Source: Simiduia aestuariiviva
Lineage (GTDB): Bacteria > Pseudomonadota > Gammaproteobacteria > Pseudomonadales > Cellvibrionaceae
NCBI RefSeq assembly: GCF_014192475.1
Contig: NZ_JACHXZ010000001.1
Coordinates: 1,209,131 to 1,273,130, forward strand
DNA length: 64,000 nucleotides
Reading direction: 5' to 3'
The notes below the pieces were generated by a model, which was not told where the DNA came from, searched no databases, and saw nothing but the letters and a program-made list of their open reading frames with translations. Positions 45,210 through 54,548 of the stretch are shown piece after piece. The first letter of the stretch is position 1. The number at the start of each line of letters is the position of its first letter. A program made the translations under genes and the position numbers.

Positions 45210-46010
45210 ATGACCCAACAATCCCATGATTGGCTAGCGAAAGTACGTATTGTCCTGGTCAACACTAAGGCCTCAGGCAATATCGGTGGCGCGGCGAGAG
45301 CCATGAAAAACATGGGGTTGGCAGACCTTTGGTTGGTAGAGCCGCGAGAATACCCGGCGCCTGAGGCGTCGTGGCGAGCAGGCAACGCTGAGGACGTGCT
45401 CGACGGCGCCACGGTTGTGGCCACGCTCGAAGAAGCCCTGGCTGATTGCGGCTTGGTGATCGGTACCAGTGCCCGCGGACGCAGTATCCCGTGGCCGATT
45501 CAAACGCCCCGTGAAGCTGCGACCCAAGTGGCGCACGAAGCCCGCCAGCACCCGGTGGCGATCGTGTTTGGTCGGGAGGATCGCGGCCTGACCAATGAAG
45601 AGTTGCAAATGTGCAATATTCACTTGCATATCCCCGCGAATGAGGCCTACAGCGCGCTCAATTTAGCTACCGCAGTGCAGGTGGTGTGCTACGAGCTGCG
45701 CATGGCCATGCTCACTGAGCGCGATGGTGTGGAGCCGCATTTTGATGATTGGGATCAGCCCCCCGCCAATAATCAAGAGTTGGAGTACTACTACAAGCAC
45801 CTGCAGGAGACGCTCGAGAAGCTGGATTTCATTAGCCACGACAACCCCCGCCAGACGATGACGCGCTTGCGCAGGCTCTACAACCGCTCCCGGTTGGACC
45901 AAATGGAGCTCAATATCCTGCGAGGCATCCTGACTGCCACCCAAAATGCCATGTTTCACAGCCAAAAGCGCATTGAGGCCCTAGAGGCCAAGCTGGCGGA
46001 CAAGTCGTAA
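45210..46010 (+). CDS. trmJ: tRNA (cytidine/uridine-2'-O)-methyltransferase TrmJ
   Basis: TrmJ methylates the 2'-OH of position 32 in several tRNAs. The 266-residue SPOUT protein has the knot motifs NTKASGNIGGAARAMKNMG, IVFGREDRGLTNEEL and ANEAYSALNLATAVQVV. It precedes iscR, as in many relatives; cysE, often between them, is absent here. Confidence 0.95.
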   Translation: MTQQSHDWLAKVRIVLVNTKASGNIGGAARAMKNMGLADLWLVEPREYPAPEASWRAGNAEDVLDGATVVATLEEALADCGLVIGTSARGRSIPWPIQTPREAATQVAHEARQHPVAIVFGREDRGLTNEELQMCNIHLHIPANEAYSALNLATAVQVVCYELRMAMLTERDGVEPHFDDWDQPPANNQELEYYYKHLQETLEKLDFISHDNPRQTMTRLRRLYNRSRLDQMELNILRGILTATQNAMFHSQKRIEALEAKLADKS

Positions 46011-46034
46011 TACCTTAGTGCCGCGCTAGGGTTT

Positions 46035-46059
46035 ATACTTGACTGTATTAGTGGGGTAT
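46035..46059. promoter_or_regulatory. IscR type 1 binding site
   Basis: The 25-base site starts ATACTTGACTG and ends TTAGTGGGGTAT. It matches 24 of 25 positions of the E. coli type 1 consensus (the C after AGT is G) and overlaps the -35 hexamer of the iscR promoter. Confidence 0.8.
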
Positions 46060-46066
46060 TTATAAT
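46039..46066 (+). promoter_or_regulatory. Promoter of the iscR-suf operon
   Basis: TTGACT (46039-46044) and a perfect TATAAT (46061-46066) are 16 bases apart. The IscR box covers the -35 and spacer, as expected for autorepression. Confidence 0.85.
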
Positions 46067-46110
46067 GCCCCTCCCATTTGTGGGGCATTAATCTCGATGA
46101 GAAGGCGCCT

Positions 46111-46584
46111 ATGAGACTGACAACCAAAGGTCGTTATGCGGTGACAGCCATGCTCGATCTGGCAATGCACGTGCAACACGGCCCAACCAGCTTGGCGGAT
46201 ATTTCCAAGCGACAAGAAATCTCCCTGTCCTATTTGGAGCAGTTGTTTTCTAAACTGCGTCAATCTGAGTTGGTGAACAGTGTTCGCGGGCCCGGTGGCG
46301 GTTATCGTTTGAGTCGTGCGGCCGATGAGATTTTTGTCGCGCAGATAATCGATGCGGTTAATGAATCCATAGACGCCACCAATTGTGGTGGCAGCGGCAA
46401 TTGCCAAAAGGGCAAGGTCTGTCTGACGCACAATTTGTGGCGTGATCTGAGCGATCAAATTCACCAGTTTTTGAATTCGATTAGTTTAGCGGCGCTGATG
46501 GAGCGTCACGATGTACGCGCTGTCTGCACTCGCCAAGATCAAGACACCCTATCGGTTACTTTGATGGAGGCCGATCATTCGTGA
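46111..46584 (+). CDS. iscR: Fe-S cluster regulator IscR (Rrf2 family)
   Basis: IscR carries a 2Fe-2S cluster and represses its own operon when clusters are plentiful. The 157-residue product starts [18 protein letters not shown] with winged-helix residues [20 protein letters not shown] and [11 protein letters not shown]. Cluster ligands Cys92, Cys98, Cys104 and His107 occur at the E. coli positions. The ATG at 46111 fits relatives; the frame from 46078 is longer and lies in the leader. It leads an operon with iscS and suf genes, with its stop overlapping the iscS GTG. Confidence 0.97.
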   Translation: MRLTTKGRYAVTAMLDLAMHVQHGPTSLADISKRQEISLSYLEQLFSKLRQSELVNSVRGPGGGYRLSRAADEIFVAQIIDAVNESIDATNCGGSGNCQKGKVCLTHNLWRDLSDQIHQFLNSISLAALMERHDVRAVCTRQDQDTLSVTLMEADHS

Positions 46585-47729
46585 ATGCGCCGGTGTATCT
46601 AGATTACGCAGCGACGACGCCAGTCGATCCACTGGTGGCCGAGGCCATGGCCGCGTGTCTAACGACTGAGGGCACTTTTGCCAACCCCGCATCGCGTTCA
46701 CATATTTACGGCTGGCAAGCTGAGGAAAAGGTTGAGGCCGCGCGCGCCCAGGTTGCAACCTTGTTGGCTGCTGATCCGCGCGAAGTGGTGTGGACCAGCG
46801 GTGCCACAGAGTCCAACAATTTGGCCATTAAAGGCGTTTTCGAAGCGCAGGATTTTAGCGGCCACCTCATCACTTGTGTCAGTGAACACAAGGCGGTGAT
46901 CGATCCCGCAAAATGGCTGGAGGCAAAAGGCGTTGCCGTGACATGGCTTAAGCCAGATAGCGCTGGCTGTGTCAGCCTTGCTCAAGTTCAAGCGGCACGT
47001 AGACCCGACACGCGCTTGGTGAGTTTGATGCATGTCAATAACGAGACGGGTGCTATTAATCCCGTGTCGGAAATTGGCGCTTGGTGTCGCGCAGAAAATA
47101 TTTTAATGCACGTGGATGCCGCGCAATCAACGGGCAAGCTCGATGTCTCCGTAGGCGGCTTGAGCGCGGATCTGCTGAGTATGTCTGCGCACAAGTTTTA
47201 CGGCCCCAAAGGTGTGGGGGCGCTGTATGTCCGGCGCGCCATCGCGCATCAATTGAAAGCGCAAATTCACGGTGGTGGCCATGAGCGCGGACTGCGCTCT
47301 GGCACCTTGGCAACCCATCAGTTAGTGGGTATCGGTGTCGCCGCACAGCTGTGTCACGCCCAGCGGGTTGACGAGATGGCCCGCATAGGAAATCTGCGTA
47401 ACCAACTTTGGGATGGCATTGCGGATTTGCCGGACGTGCGGCGCAACGGCGCTCCCGCGAGCGTCAGCCCCACGCATTTAAATGTGTGCTTTGGCGGGTT
47501 GGACGGTGAGGCGCTGTTGCTGTCTTTGCGCGACATTGCAATATCCTCAGGTTCGGCGTGTACATCCGCCAGCATGGAGCCTTCCTACGTATTGAAGGCA
47601 ATGGGCATGAGCGATGCCGATGCCCACAGTTCAGTGCGTATGTCGCTCGGACGATTTACGACGCAAGCAGATGTGGCACGCGCCATTGCCCATATACGAA
47701 CGATTGTCGGGCAGCTTCAGGCGGCCTGA
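46581..47729 (+). CDS. iscS: IscS-type (group I) cysteine desulfurase
   Basis: The enzyme takes sulfur from cysteine for Fe-S clusters and tRNA thiolation. The 382-residue product has [17 protein letters not shown] start ([13 protein letters not shown]), the pyridoxal-phosphate Lys in [11 protein letters not shown] and the mobile-loop Cys327 in [17 protein letters not shown], close to E. coli Cys328. It is about 20 residues shorter than E. coli IscS, mostly at the C-terminus that binds IscU. The GTG start overlaps the iscR stop (GTGA). No iscU follows; sufB does. Confidence 0.94.
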   Translation: MNAPVYLDYAATTPVDPLVAEAMAACLTTEGTFANPASRSHIYGWQAEEKVEAARAQVATLLAADPREVVWTSGATESNNLAIKGVFEAQDFSGHLITCVSEHKAVIDPAKWLEAKGVAVTWLKPDSAGCVSLAQVQAARRPDTRLVSLMHVNNETGAINPVSEIGAWCRAENILMHVDAAQSTGKLDVSVGGLSADLLSMSAHKFYGPKGVGALYVRRAIAHQLKAQIHGGGHERGLRSGTLATHQLVGIGVAAQLCHAQRVDEMARIGNLRNQLWDGIADLPDVRRNGAPASVSPTHLNVCFGGLDGEALLLSLRDIAISSGSACTSASMEPSYVLKAMGMSDADAHSSVRMSLGRFTTQADVARAIAHIRTIVGQLQAA

Positions 47730-47785
47730 TCAAACCAATGATAGCCAGGTGACCTTGTCACCCAGCAAACGCAGTAGAAGGTCTT

Positions 47786-49222
47786 ATGACTGAACAGATA
47801 GACAAGGCGTTAAAGCGCGAATACGAAGCCGGCTTTGTATCGGCGATCGAATCTGAAACTTTTGCTCCAGGCCTCGACGAAGATGTCATTCGCCGAATTT
47901 CTGCCATGAAGGAAGAGCCGGAGTGGATGCTGGATTGGCGGCTGAAGGCCTACCATAGCTGGCGTGAAATGGAGGAGCCCGAGTGGGCTCATGTGGATTA
48001 CGAAAAAATCGACTATCAAGCGATTTCTTACTATTCCGCACCCAAGAGTATGAAAGATAAGCCCAAGTCTCTGGATGAAGTGGATCCCGAATTGCTGCGC
48101 ACCTATGAAAAGTTAGGTATCCCGCTGATTGAGCAGCAGATGCTGGCGGGCGTTGCGGTGGATGCGGTGTTTGATTCGGTTTCCGTAGTGACGACTTTTC
48201 GTGAAAAGTTGGCCGAAGCTGGGGTGATCTTTTGCCCGATCTCCGAAGCTGTGCATAAGCACCCCGAGCTGGTGAAGAAGTATCTCGGCAGTGTGGTGCC
48301 GCCCAAAGACAATTTCTTTGCCGCGTTAAACTGTGCGGTTTTTACTGACGGGTCCTTCGTGTACATCCCCAAGGGCACCCGCTGCCCTATGGAATTGTCC
48401 ACCTATTTTCGTATTAACGAACAAAATACTGGGCAATTTGAGCGTACCTTGATCATCGCCGATGAAGGTAGCCATGTGAGTTACCTAGAGGGTTGTACCG
48501 CCCCGCAACGGGATGAAAATCAATTGCACGCGGCGGTGGTTGAGTTAGTGGCGCTCGACGACGCGCAAATTAAATATTCCACTGTGCAGAACTGGTATCC
48601 CGGTGACGAAGAAGGGCGTGGCGGAATTTACAATTTCGTTACCAAGCGTGGTATCGCGCATCACCGCGCAAAAATTAGCTGGACACAGGTAGAGACTGGG
48701 TCTGCCGTAACTTGGAAATACCCGAGTTGCATACTTAAAGGCGATGACAGCGTGGGCGAGTTCTACTCGGTTGCCTTGACCCGTGCCAAGCAGCAGGCTG
48801 ACACCGGCACCAAAATGATTCATCTGGGTAAAAATACCCGCTCCACCATTATTTCAAAAGGCATTTCGGCCGGGCGCAGTAACAACAGTTATCGCGGTTT
48901 GGTGCGCATGAACCCAGGCGCAGAAGGTGCACGCAATTTCACCCAGTGTGATTCGCTGCTGATTGGCGATCAGTGTGGTGCGCATACCTTCCCCTATGTT
49001 GAAAGCCGCAACGCGAGCGCAATCGTCGAACATGAGGCAACGACCTCTAAGGTGAGCGACGATCAAATGTTTTTGTGTCGTCAGCGTGGTTTAGACCCAG
49101 AGAAAGCAGTGTCGATGATTGTTAATGGCTTCTGTAAAGAGGTCTTTAAAGAGTTGCCCATGGAGTTTGCCGTAGAAGCGGGCAAACTGTTGGAAATCAG
49201 CCTCGAAGGTTCGGTGGGTTAG
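47786..49222 (+). CDS. sufB: Fe-S scaffold protein SufB
   Basis: SufB with SufC and SufD forms the SUF scaffold on which clusters are built. The 478-residue product has [33 protein letters not shown], the [17 protein letters not shown] stretch and the C-terminal [20 protein letters not shown] region that relatives use for cluster assembly. Length is typical. It follows iscS by 56 bases and precedes sufC. Confidence 0.97.
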   Translation: MTEQIDKALKREYEAGFVSAIESETFAPGLDEDVIRRISAMKEEPEWMLDWRLKAYHSWREMEEPEWAHVDYEKIDYQAISYYSAPKSMKDKPKSLDEVDPELLRTYEKLGIPLIEQQMLAGVAVDAVFDSVSVVTTFREKLAEAGVIFCPISEAVHKHPELVKKYLGSVVPPKDNFFAALNCAVFTDGSFVYIPKGTRCPMELSTYFRINEQNTGQFERTLIIADEGSHVSYLEGCTAPQRDENQLHAAVVELVALDDAQIKYSTVQNWYPGDEEGRGGIYNFVTKRGIAHHRAKISWTQVETGSAVTWKYPSCILKGDDSVGEFYSVALTRAKQQADTGTKMIHLGKNTRSTIISKGISAGRSNNSYRGLVRMNPGAEGARNFTQCDSLLIGDQCGAHTFPYVESRNASAIVEHEATTSKVSDDQMFLCRQRGLDPEKAVSMIVNGFCKEVFKELPMEFAVEAGKLLEISLEGSVG

Positions 49223-49243
49223 GTTCGGATTTAGGAATTAAAT

Positions 49244-50008
49244 ATGTTATCCATTAAAAATTTGCACGCGCGCGTCGAAGATAAAACCATTCTTAAGGGG
49301 TTGAACTTAGACGTTAAGCCCGGTGAGGTTCACGCCATCATGGGGCCTAATGGAGCGGGTAAAAGTACGCTCGGTTATGTGCTTTCGGGTCGCGATGGCT
49401 ATGAGGTAGAGCAGGGCAGTGCCGAACTTGACGGGCACAGTTTATTTGATATGGAAACCGAAGAACGGGCGCGGGCAGGCTTGTTTTTAGCGTTTCAATA
49501 TCCGGTGGAAATTCCAGGCGTTAGCAATATGGAGTTTCTAAAAGCATCTGTAGATGCGGTGCGCGAAGCCCGTGGTGATTCGGCGTTGAGCTCTGCTGAG
49601 TTTTTAAAGTTGGCGCGCGTGGTTTGTAAGCAGGTCAATTTACCCGTTGAATTCTTAAAGCGTGGCGTTAACGAAGGGTTTTCCGGGGGTGAAAAGAAGC
49701 GCAATGAAATCATGCAGATGATTTTGCTGGCGCCGCGCTTGTGCATCTTGGATGAAACAGATTCCGGGTTGGATATTGATGCATTGAAAGTGGTTGCCGA
49801 TGGCGTCAATAGTCAGCGTTCCAGCGACCGCGGTTTTGTTGTAGTGACTCACTACCAGCGGCTATTGGACTACATTAAGCCTGATTTTGTGCATGTGCTT
49901 TCCGATGGCAAAATTGTAAAAAGCGGTGGTCCGGAGTTAGCCAAAGAGCTTGAGGCGCAGGGCTACAGTTGGTTGGCGGATCATCCCGATGAGGTGCCCG
50001 CCGAATGA
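49244..50008 (+). CDS. sufC: Fe-S assembly ATPase SufC
   Basis: SufC is the ABC-type ATPase of the SufBCD complex. The 254-residue product shows Walker A GPNGAGKSTLGYVLSG, the Q-loop AFQYPVEIPGV, signature FSGGEKKRNEI and Walker B LCILDETDSGLDID. It overlaps sufD by four bases (ATGA), so the two are translationally coupled. Confidence 0.98.
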   Translation: MLSIKNLHARVEDKTILKGLNLDVKPGEVHAIMGPNGAGKSTLGYVLSGRDGYEVEQGSAELDGHSLFDMETEERARAGLFLAFQYPVEIPGVSNMEFLKASVDAVREARGDSALSSAEFLKLARVVCKQVNLPVEFLKRGVNEGFSGGEKKRNEIMQMILLAPRLCILDETDSGLDIDALKVVADGVNSQRSSDRGFVVVTHYQRLLDYIKPDFVHVLSDGKIVKSGGPELAKELEAQGYSWLADHPDEVPAE

Positions 50009-51246
50009 GTGCTTGGTTAGACATGGCGCTCAATGGCGCGCCGATAAATGACAGCTTGGTGTCTCAGCGGCAGCAATCACTGGCGCTGTTGAGAGCAGCG
50101 CGTTGGCCGAACCGTAAGGTGGAGGCGTGGAAGTACACGCCTGTTCGAGCACTAGAGCAGATTGATTATTCTGCTGCCAATCAGAGCACTGCTGCTCGTG
50201 GCGTTGATGCAGTCGAGGGCCTGTCGGCCATCGAGTTGGTTTTGATCAACGGCGTTCCTCAGGCTATTGCTGGTGAATTACCTGCGGGCTTGCAGGTGCG
50301 TGCTTTGTCCGAGGGCGAGGCGATTGCGGGTGAGCTTTTCGGCAGTGTCAAACCAAGTCGTCACATTTTTGGTTTGGTCAATGATGTGCTTGCGGCCGAC
50401 GGCTGGGTTATCGATGTGGCACCTGGTGTGCAAATTGAAACCCCTTTGCGCATTGTGTATCGAACTACCGAAGCGGCGCAGGCCCACGGCCGAGTCTTGG
50501 TGCGCCTTGGCGACAAATCTCGCTTGACAGTAATCGAGCAGGCCGAGGGCACAGAGCCGAGCATGTCCACGTATTTTTCTGAGTTTTCTGTGGGTGTGGG
50601 GGCGCATTTAGAGCACTACCGTTTTGCCTTGCAAACGGGTGCCGCAATGAGTGTGGGCGGCTGTCATGTATTGCTCGCAGAGCGAAGTGAATTGCATTCT
50701 ACGCTTGTGGGGTTTGGTAGCGACTTGTCGCGCTTGGATGTGGATGTAATTCACGGTGGTGAATTTGCCAGTGCCAAAGTTAATGCGATTTACCTGCTCG
50801 ACGGCCGCGAATTGTTTGATTTGCATTCTACTATCGAACACGCGTGTGCCAATGGCACCACAGAAGAAAATGTGCGGGGCATTGCTGGCGGGCAGTCAAA
50901 GGCTGTTTTTAACGGACGTATTCATATTCATCGTCACGCGCAAAAAACGTTGGCGGAGCTCAATAATCGCAATCTGCTATTAACCTCTGGCGCGGAAATT
51001 AATACTAAGCCTGAGCTGGAGATTTATGCGGATGATGTGCGCTGCGCTCATGGGGCAACAGTCGCGGAAACCGATAAAGGTGCGCTCTATTATTTACAAA
51101 GTCGCGGCATCAGTCGCTCACAAGCACAGATAATGCTGAATTTTGGCTTTATTAATGAGTTGGTGGATGCAATGCCTAATGCGGCATTGGCGCAGTGGTT
51201 GCGGCCTCAACTACGCGCGCGATTTGCACAAATGGGTGACGCATGA
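50005..51246 (+). CDS. sufD: Fe-S assembly protein SufD
   Basis: SufD is the SufB paralogue of the scaffold complex. The 413-residue product has the beta-helix stretches (GRIHIHRHAQKTLAELNNRN, LTSGAEINTKPELEIYADDV) and the conserved CAHGATVAETD with His. The N-terminal part is divergent, as is usual. It starts inside sufC and ends overlapping sufS. Confidence 0.95.
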   Translation: MSAWLDMALNGAPINDSLVSQRQQSLALLRAARWPNRKVEAWKYTPVRALEQIDYSAANQSTAARGVDAVEGLSAIELVLINGVPQAIAGELPAGLQVRALSEGEAIAGELFGSVKPSRHIFGLVNDVLAADGWVIDVAPGVQIETPLRIVYRTTEAAQAHGRVLVRLGDKSRLTVIEQAEGTEPSMSTYFSEFSVGVGAHLEHYRFALQTGAAMSVGGCHVLLAERSELHSTLVGFGSDLSRLDVDVIHGGEFASAKVNAIYLLDGRELFDLHSTIEHACANGTTEENVRGIAGGQSKAVFNGRIHIHRHAQKTLAELNNRNLLLTSGAEINTKPELEIYADDVRCAHGATVAETDKGALYYLQSRGISRSQAQIMLNFGFINELVDAMPNAALAQWLRPQLRARFAQMGDA

Positions 51247-52460
51247 CGTTTAACGTTGCAGCTATTCGCGCCCAATTTCCTATTCTGTCGCGCGAAATCG
51301 ACGGCAAGCCGCTAGTGTATCTGGATAACGCCGCGACCACTCAAAAGCCGCAGTGTGTGATTGATGCGCTAGTGGACTATTACTCCACCTGCAATAGCAA
51401 TGTGCATCGTGGAGCGCATCGCCTTGCCGACGAGGCCACTACGCGTTACGAAGGCGCGCGCGATACGGTGGCGACATTTATCAACGCCGCTGCCAGAGAC
51501 GAAGTGATTTGGACCAGTGGTACTACCGAGGCCATAAATATTGTGGCGCACGGTTTAGGGCAGCAGTTAACGTCGACCGATGAGGTGCTGGTAACTGAAA
51601 TGGAGCACCATGCCAATATCGTTACTTGGCAGCAGGCATGTAAAGTTAGCGGCGCCACGCTCAAGGTGGCACCGATTTTTGACACGGGCGAACTTGATTA
51701 CGATGCGTTTGTGGCGCTCTTAAATGAGCGCACTAAATTGGTGGCATTTCCCCATGTCTCCAATTCCCTTGGCACGGTCAATCCTATACAAAAAATGACG
51801 CGCGCCGCCAAGGCGGTAGGCGCTTGGGTATTGGTTGATGGCGCCCAGGGGATTGCGCACGGGGGTGTCGACGTCCAGAGCATTGGTTGCGATTTTTATG
51901 CCTTTTCCGGCCATAAAATGTTTGGGCCAACGGGCATTGGTGTGCTTTGGGGGCGGCAATCGTTGCTCGCCGAATGGCCTGTATGGCAAACCGGCGGCGA
52001 GATGATTAGCGAGGTTAGTTATCAGTCCGCTAAGTGGAACACCTTGCCCTATCGATTGGAGGCGGGCACACCCAATATCGCGGGAGCCATTGGTTTTGGC
52101 GCTGCCATTGAGTGGTTTGCCGCACTGGATTTGCCGGGTTTACAGGCCCATGAGCGATCACTTTTGGATTATGCCACCGCCCGTGCAGCCGACTGCGAAG
52201 GAATGCGCGTGGTGGGAACGGCGCCAGCCAAGTCCGGAGTGTTGAGTTTTTTGCTCGATGGAGGGCATCCGGCTGACATCGGTTTTCTATTGGATCGGCA
52301 AGGGGTGGCAATTCGCACCGGTCACCACTGCGCGGAACCACTCATGAACAGGTTAGGTGTGCCGGGTACAGCCCGTGCATCTTTTTCAATTTATACAGAT
52401 TTATCGGAAATCGACGCGCTGTTTACAGCGCTCGAAAAAGTTAAATCGATGTTGGCGTGA
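51243..52460 (+). CDS. sufS: SufS-type (group II) cysteine desulfurase
   Basis: SufS delivers sulfur through SufE to SufB. The 405-residue product has YLDNAATTQKPQ, EMEHHANIVTWQ, the pyridoxal-phosphate Lys in FSGHKMFGPTGIGVL and active Cys363 in RTGHHCAEPLM. It overlaps sufD by four bases. Together with iscS, the operon therefore encodes two different desulfurases; sufE for this one lies three genes on. Confidence 0.97.
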   Translation: MTFNVAAIRAQFPILSREIDGKPLVYLDNAATTQKPQCVIDALVDYYSTCNSNVHRGAHRLADEATTRYEGARDTVATFINAAARDEVIWTSGTTEAINIVAHGLGQQLTSTDEVLVTEMEHHANIVTWQQACKVSGATLKVAPIFDTGELDYDAFVALLNERTKLVAFPHVSNSLGTVNPIQKMTRAAKAVGAWVLVDGAQGIAHGGVDVQSIGCDFYAFSGHKMFGPTGIGVLWGRQSLLAEWPVWQTGGEMISEVSYQSAKWNTLPYRLEAGTPNIAGAIGFGAAIEWFAALDLPGLQAHERSLLDYATARAADCEGMRVVGTAPAKSGVLSFLLDGGHPADIGFLLDRQGVAIRTGHHCAEPLMNRLGVPGTARASFSIYTDLSEIDALFTALEKVKSMLA

Positions 52461-52470
52461 GGTATGTGCC

Positions 52471-52833
52471 GTGACTTCAACTGTCTCTACATTTGATCCC
52501 GCTGCACCTTTGGTGTCAGTGACCGAAAAGGCGGCAAAGCACTTTGCTCGCAAGCTGTTGGACGCCAAAAAGCCAGTGGTGCGCCTGAGTATTAAACCCA
52601 GCGGCTGTACTGGCTACGCCTATGTGCTCGACACAGTAGATGCCGCGGAACCCGGCGACACAGTGCTGGTGGTTGATGAGGCGGTCACTTTGGCGATCTC
52701 CCCAGACGCGGCTCCGATTATTCGGGGTACAGAGATCGATATGGCCATCGAAGGGGTCAATCGCGTGATCAAGTACAACAACCCCAACGTCGTGGCCGAA
52801 TGCGGTTGTGGCGAAAGCTTTTCAGTGAGCTGA
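52471..52833 (+). CDS. sufA: A-type Fe-S carrier protein (HesB/IscA/SufA family)
   Basis: A-type carriers pass clusters from the scaffold to client enzymes. The 120-residue product has ligands Cys46 (KPSGCTGYAY), Cys111 and Cys113 (ECGCGESF). The GTG at 52471 stands seven bases after GAGGT; the frame from 52357 overlaps sufS. It lies ten bases after sufS. I use sufA by context; iscA-type naming is also possible. Confidence 0.9.
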   Translation: MTSTVSTFDPAAPLVSVTEKAAKHFARKLLDAKKPVVRLSIKPSGCTGYAYVLDTVDAAEPGDTVLVVDEAVTLAISPDAAPIIRGTEIDMAIEGVNRVIKYNNPNVVAECGCGESFSVS

Positions 52834-52840
52834 GGCCTGC

Positions 52841-53374
52841 ATGCAGCAGCAAATGGTGGTAACCCGTCGCGATTGCCCAGCGCGACGCGTCCCAGTAGGC
52901 ACTCCGGTGGTCATTCCCGAGGGTGAATTCGTGAATATTCGCCAGAGCTTGGGCGGCAACTATACGGTGACCTGGCAGGGCAATATGCTGCGCATCGATG
53001 GCACTGATGCCGACGCTATCGGCGCTGAACCAGAAAAGCTCGATTTTACCGACGATGGCTCCGGGGAGGTTCAGGCGGCGCAGGTATGGTCGGCGCTGGA
53101 AACGATATACGACCCAGAAATCCCAATCAATTTGGTGTCGTTGGGGCTCATATATGACGTTGCCATTGATCAGCACACAGGTCGAGTCGCGATCAAAATG
53201 ACCTTAACTGCGCCCGGTTGCGGTATGGGGCCGGTGCTGGTGGGAGATGTTGAGTATCGCGTCGCCAAAGTGCCAAATGTTCAAGAGGTGGCCGTGGATT
53301 TAGTGTTTGATCCACCTTGGTCGCGCGAGATGATGTCCGAAGAGGCCCAGCTTGAGGCGGGATTGTTTTTTTAG
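52841..53374 (+). CDS. sufT: SufT-family Fe-S assembly factor (DUF59)
   Basis: SufT proteins help mature Fe-S enzymes, mainly when demand is high. The 177-residue product has an N-terminal part unique to the family and a C-terminal MIP18/DUF59 domain (WSALETIYDPEIPINLVSLG, LTAPGCGMGPVL, DLVFDPPWS). It follows sufA by seven bases. Its exact role is not settled even in studied species. Confidence 0.93.
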   Translation: MQQQMVVTRRDCPARRVPVGTPVVIPEGEFVNIRQSLGGNYTVTWQGNMLRIDGTDADAIGAEPEKLDFTDDGSGEVQAAQVWSALETIYDPEIPINLVSLGLIYDVAIDQHTGRVAIKMTLTAPGCGMGPVLVGDVEYRVAKVPNVQEVAVDLVFDPPWSREMMSEEAQLEAGLFF

Positions 53375-53448
53375 TGGGCCAAGAAATTGCCCGGTGTTCA
53401 TCTGCTGTGATGGCGCCGGGATCCGCAAGGGCGTAGAGGAGAGTGGTC

Positions 53449-53862
53449 GTGGGTTTGCCCAGTACAGACGAAATTTTGGAAGATGTGGCGTTTTTTGACA
53501 ACTGGGAAGATCGCTATCGCTATATCATCGATTTGGGTAAGGCGTTGCCGCCCATGGATGATGCGCTCAAAACACCAGAGCGATTGGTGAAGGGGTGTCA
53601 GAGTAATGTCTGGATAGAGCCTGAGTTTGATGGGGCGCGATTGATCTTCACGGTGGGCAGCGATGCAGTCATTGTGCAGGGGTTACTTGCCGTCGTAATG
53701 GCCGCATATCAGGGGCAAACACCCGCCGCTATCATCAACTTTGATATCGACAGTTACTTTAAAGCGCTGGATCTAGAGCGCCACCTGAGCCCGACGCGGG
53801 GCAATGGGTTGAGAGCCATGGTGGGCCGAGTAAAGGCTATTGCTCAGGCGGCACAGCAGTAA
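53449..53862 (+). CDS. sufE: Sulfur-transfer protein SufE
   Basis: SufE accepts sulfur from SufS and hands it to SufBCD. The 137-residue product has active Cys50 (VKGCQSNVW), as E. coli SufE Cys51, and the usual PPMDDALKTPERLVKGC stretch. I chose the GTG at 53449, six bases after GAGGAG; a GTG at 53443 is too close. It is the last gene of the Fe-S operon and is followed by a hairpin region before ndk. Confidence 0.95.
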   Translation: MGLPSTDEILEDVAFFDNWEDRYRYIIDLGKALPPMDDALKTPERLVKGCQSNVWIEPEFDGARLIFTVGSDAVIVQGLLAVVMAAYQGQTPAAIINFDIDSYFKALDLERHLSPTRGNGLRAMVGRVKAIAQAAQQ

Positions 53863-53912
53863 GTAGGAAAATTGTCCTCATAAATGCGCTTTGCCGCGTA
53901 CAAAAGTACCTG

Positions 53913-53938
53913 AAACCCGCGTATAATCCGCGGGTTTT
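53913..53938 (+). terminator. Hairpin with TATAAT loop before ndk
   Basis: AAACCCGCG pairs with CGCGGGTTT, loop TATAATC, followed by TTTAC. It would end the suf transcript, yet the loop contains a perfect -10 hexamer. Confidence 0.7.
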
Positions 53939-54100
53939 ACGTTTCGGAGGTCGGAGTAAGGCGCTAAATTGGTAGCGATCTGCTCGGATTTTCATTGAAA
54001 ATACGGTGATTTGGTCCAGAAGTGGGCCGGCACCGCCACGCGCCAGTTCGCTGGTGTATTTATTGATCATTCACTCACTGAAGTAAGTTCGGAGATTTAC

Positions 54101-54526
54101 ATGGCCGTTGAACGCACCCTTTCCATCATCAAGCCCGATGCCGTTGCCAAAAACGTTATTGGTGAAATTTACACCCGTTTCGAAAAGGCTGGCCTGAAAG
54201 TTGTGGCAGCAAAGATGAAGCACCTATCGAAAGCTGAAGCAGAAGGCTTCTATGCTGAGCACAAAGAGCGTGGTTTCTTCGCTGATTTGGTAGCTTTCAT
54301 GACTTCCGGCCCTGTTATGGTACAGGTGTTGGAAGGTGAAAATGCCGTTCTGGCAAACCGCGACCTGATGGGCGCTACCAACCCAAAAGAAGCCGCGGCC
54401 GGAACTATCCGTGCAGACTTCGCCGAAAGCATTGATGCCAACGCAGTTCACGGTTCCGACGCCGTGGCGTCTGCACAGCGTGAAATTGGCTACTTTTTCG
54501 CTGAAACTGAAATCAGCGCGCGCTAA
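54101..54526 (+). CDS. ndk: Nucleoside diphosphate kinase
   Basis: Ndk moves the terminal phosphate from ATP to other nucleoside diphosphates. The 141-residue product starts [18 protein letters not shown] and has catalytic His117 in NAVHGSDAV. The ATG at 54101 has GGAG seven bases upstream; the frame from 54011 lies in the leader. It is followed 22 bases later by rlmN, as in Pseudomonas and relatives. Confidence 0.97.
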   Translation: MAVERTLSIIKPDAVAKNVIGEIYTRFEKAGLKVVAAKMKHLSKAEAEGFYAEHKERGFFADLVAFMTSGPVMVQVLEGENAVLANRDLMGATNPKEAAAGTIRADFAESIDANAVHGSDAVASAQREIGYFFAETEISAR

Positions 54527-54548
54527 ATTGAGCGATCAGGTGAACCCT

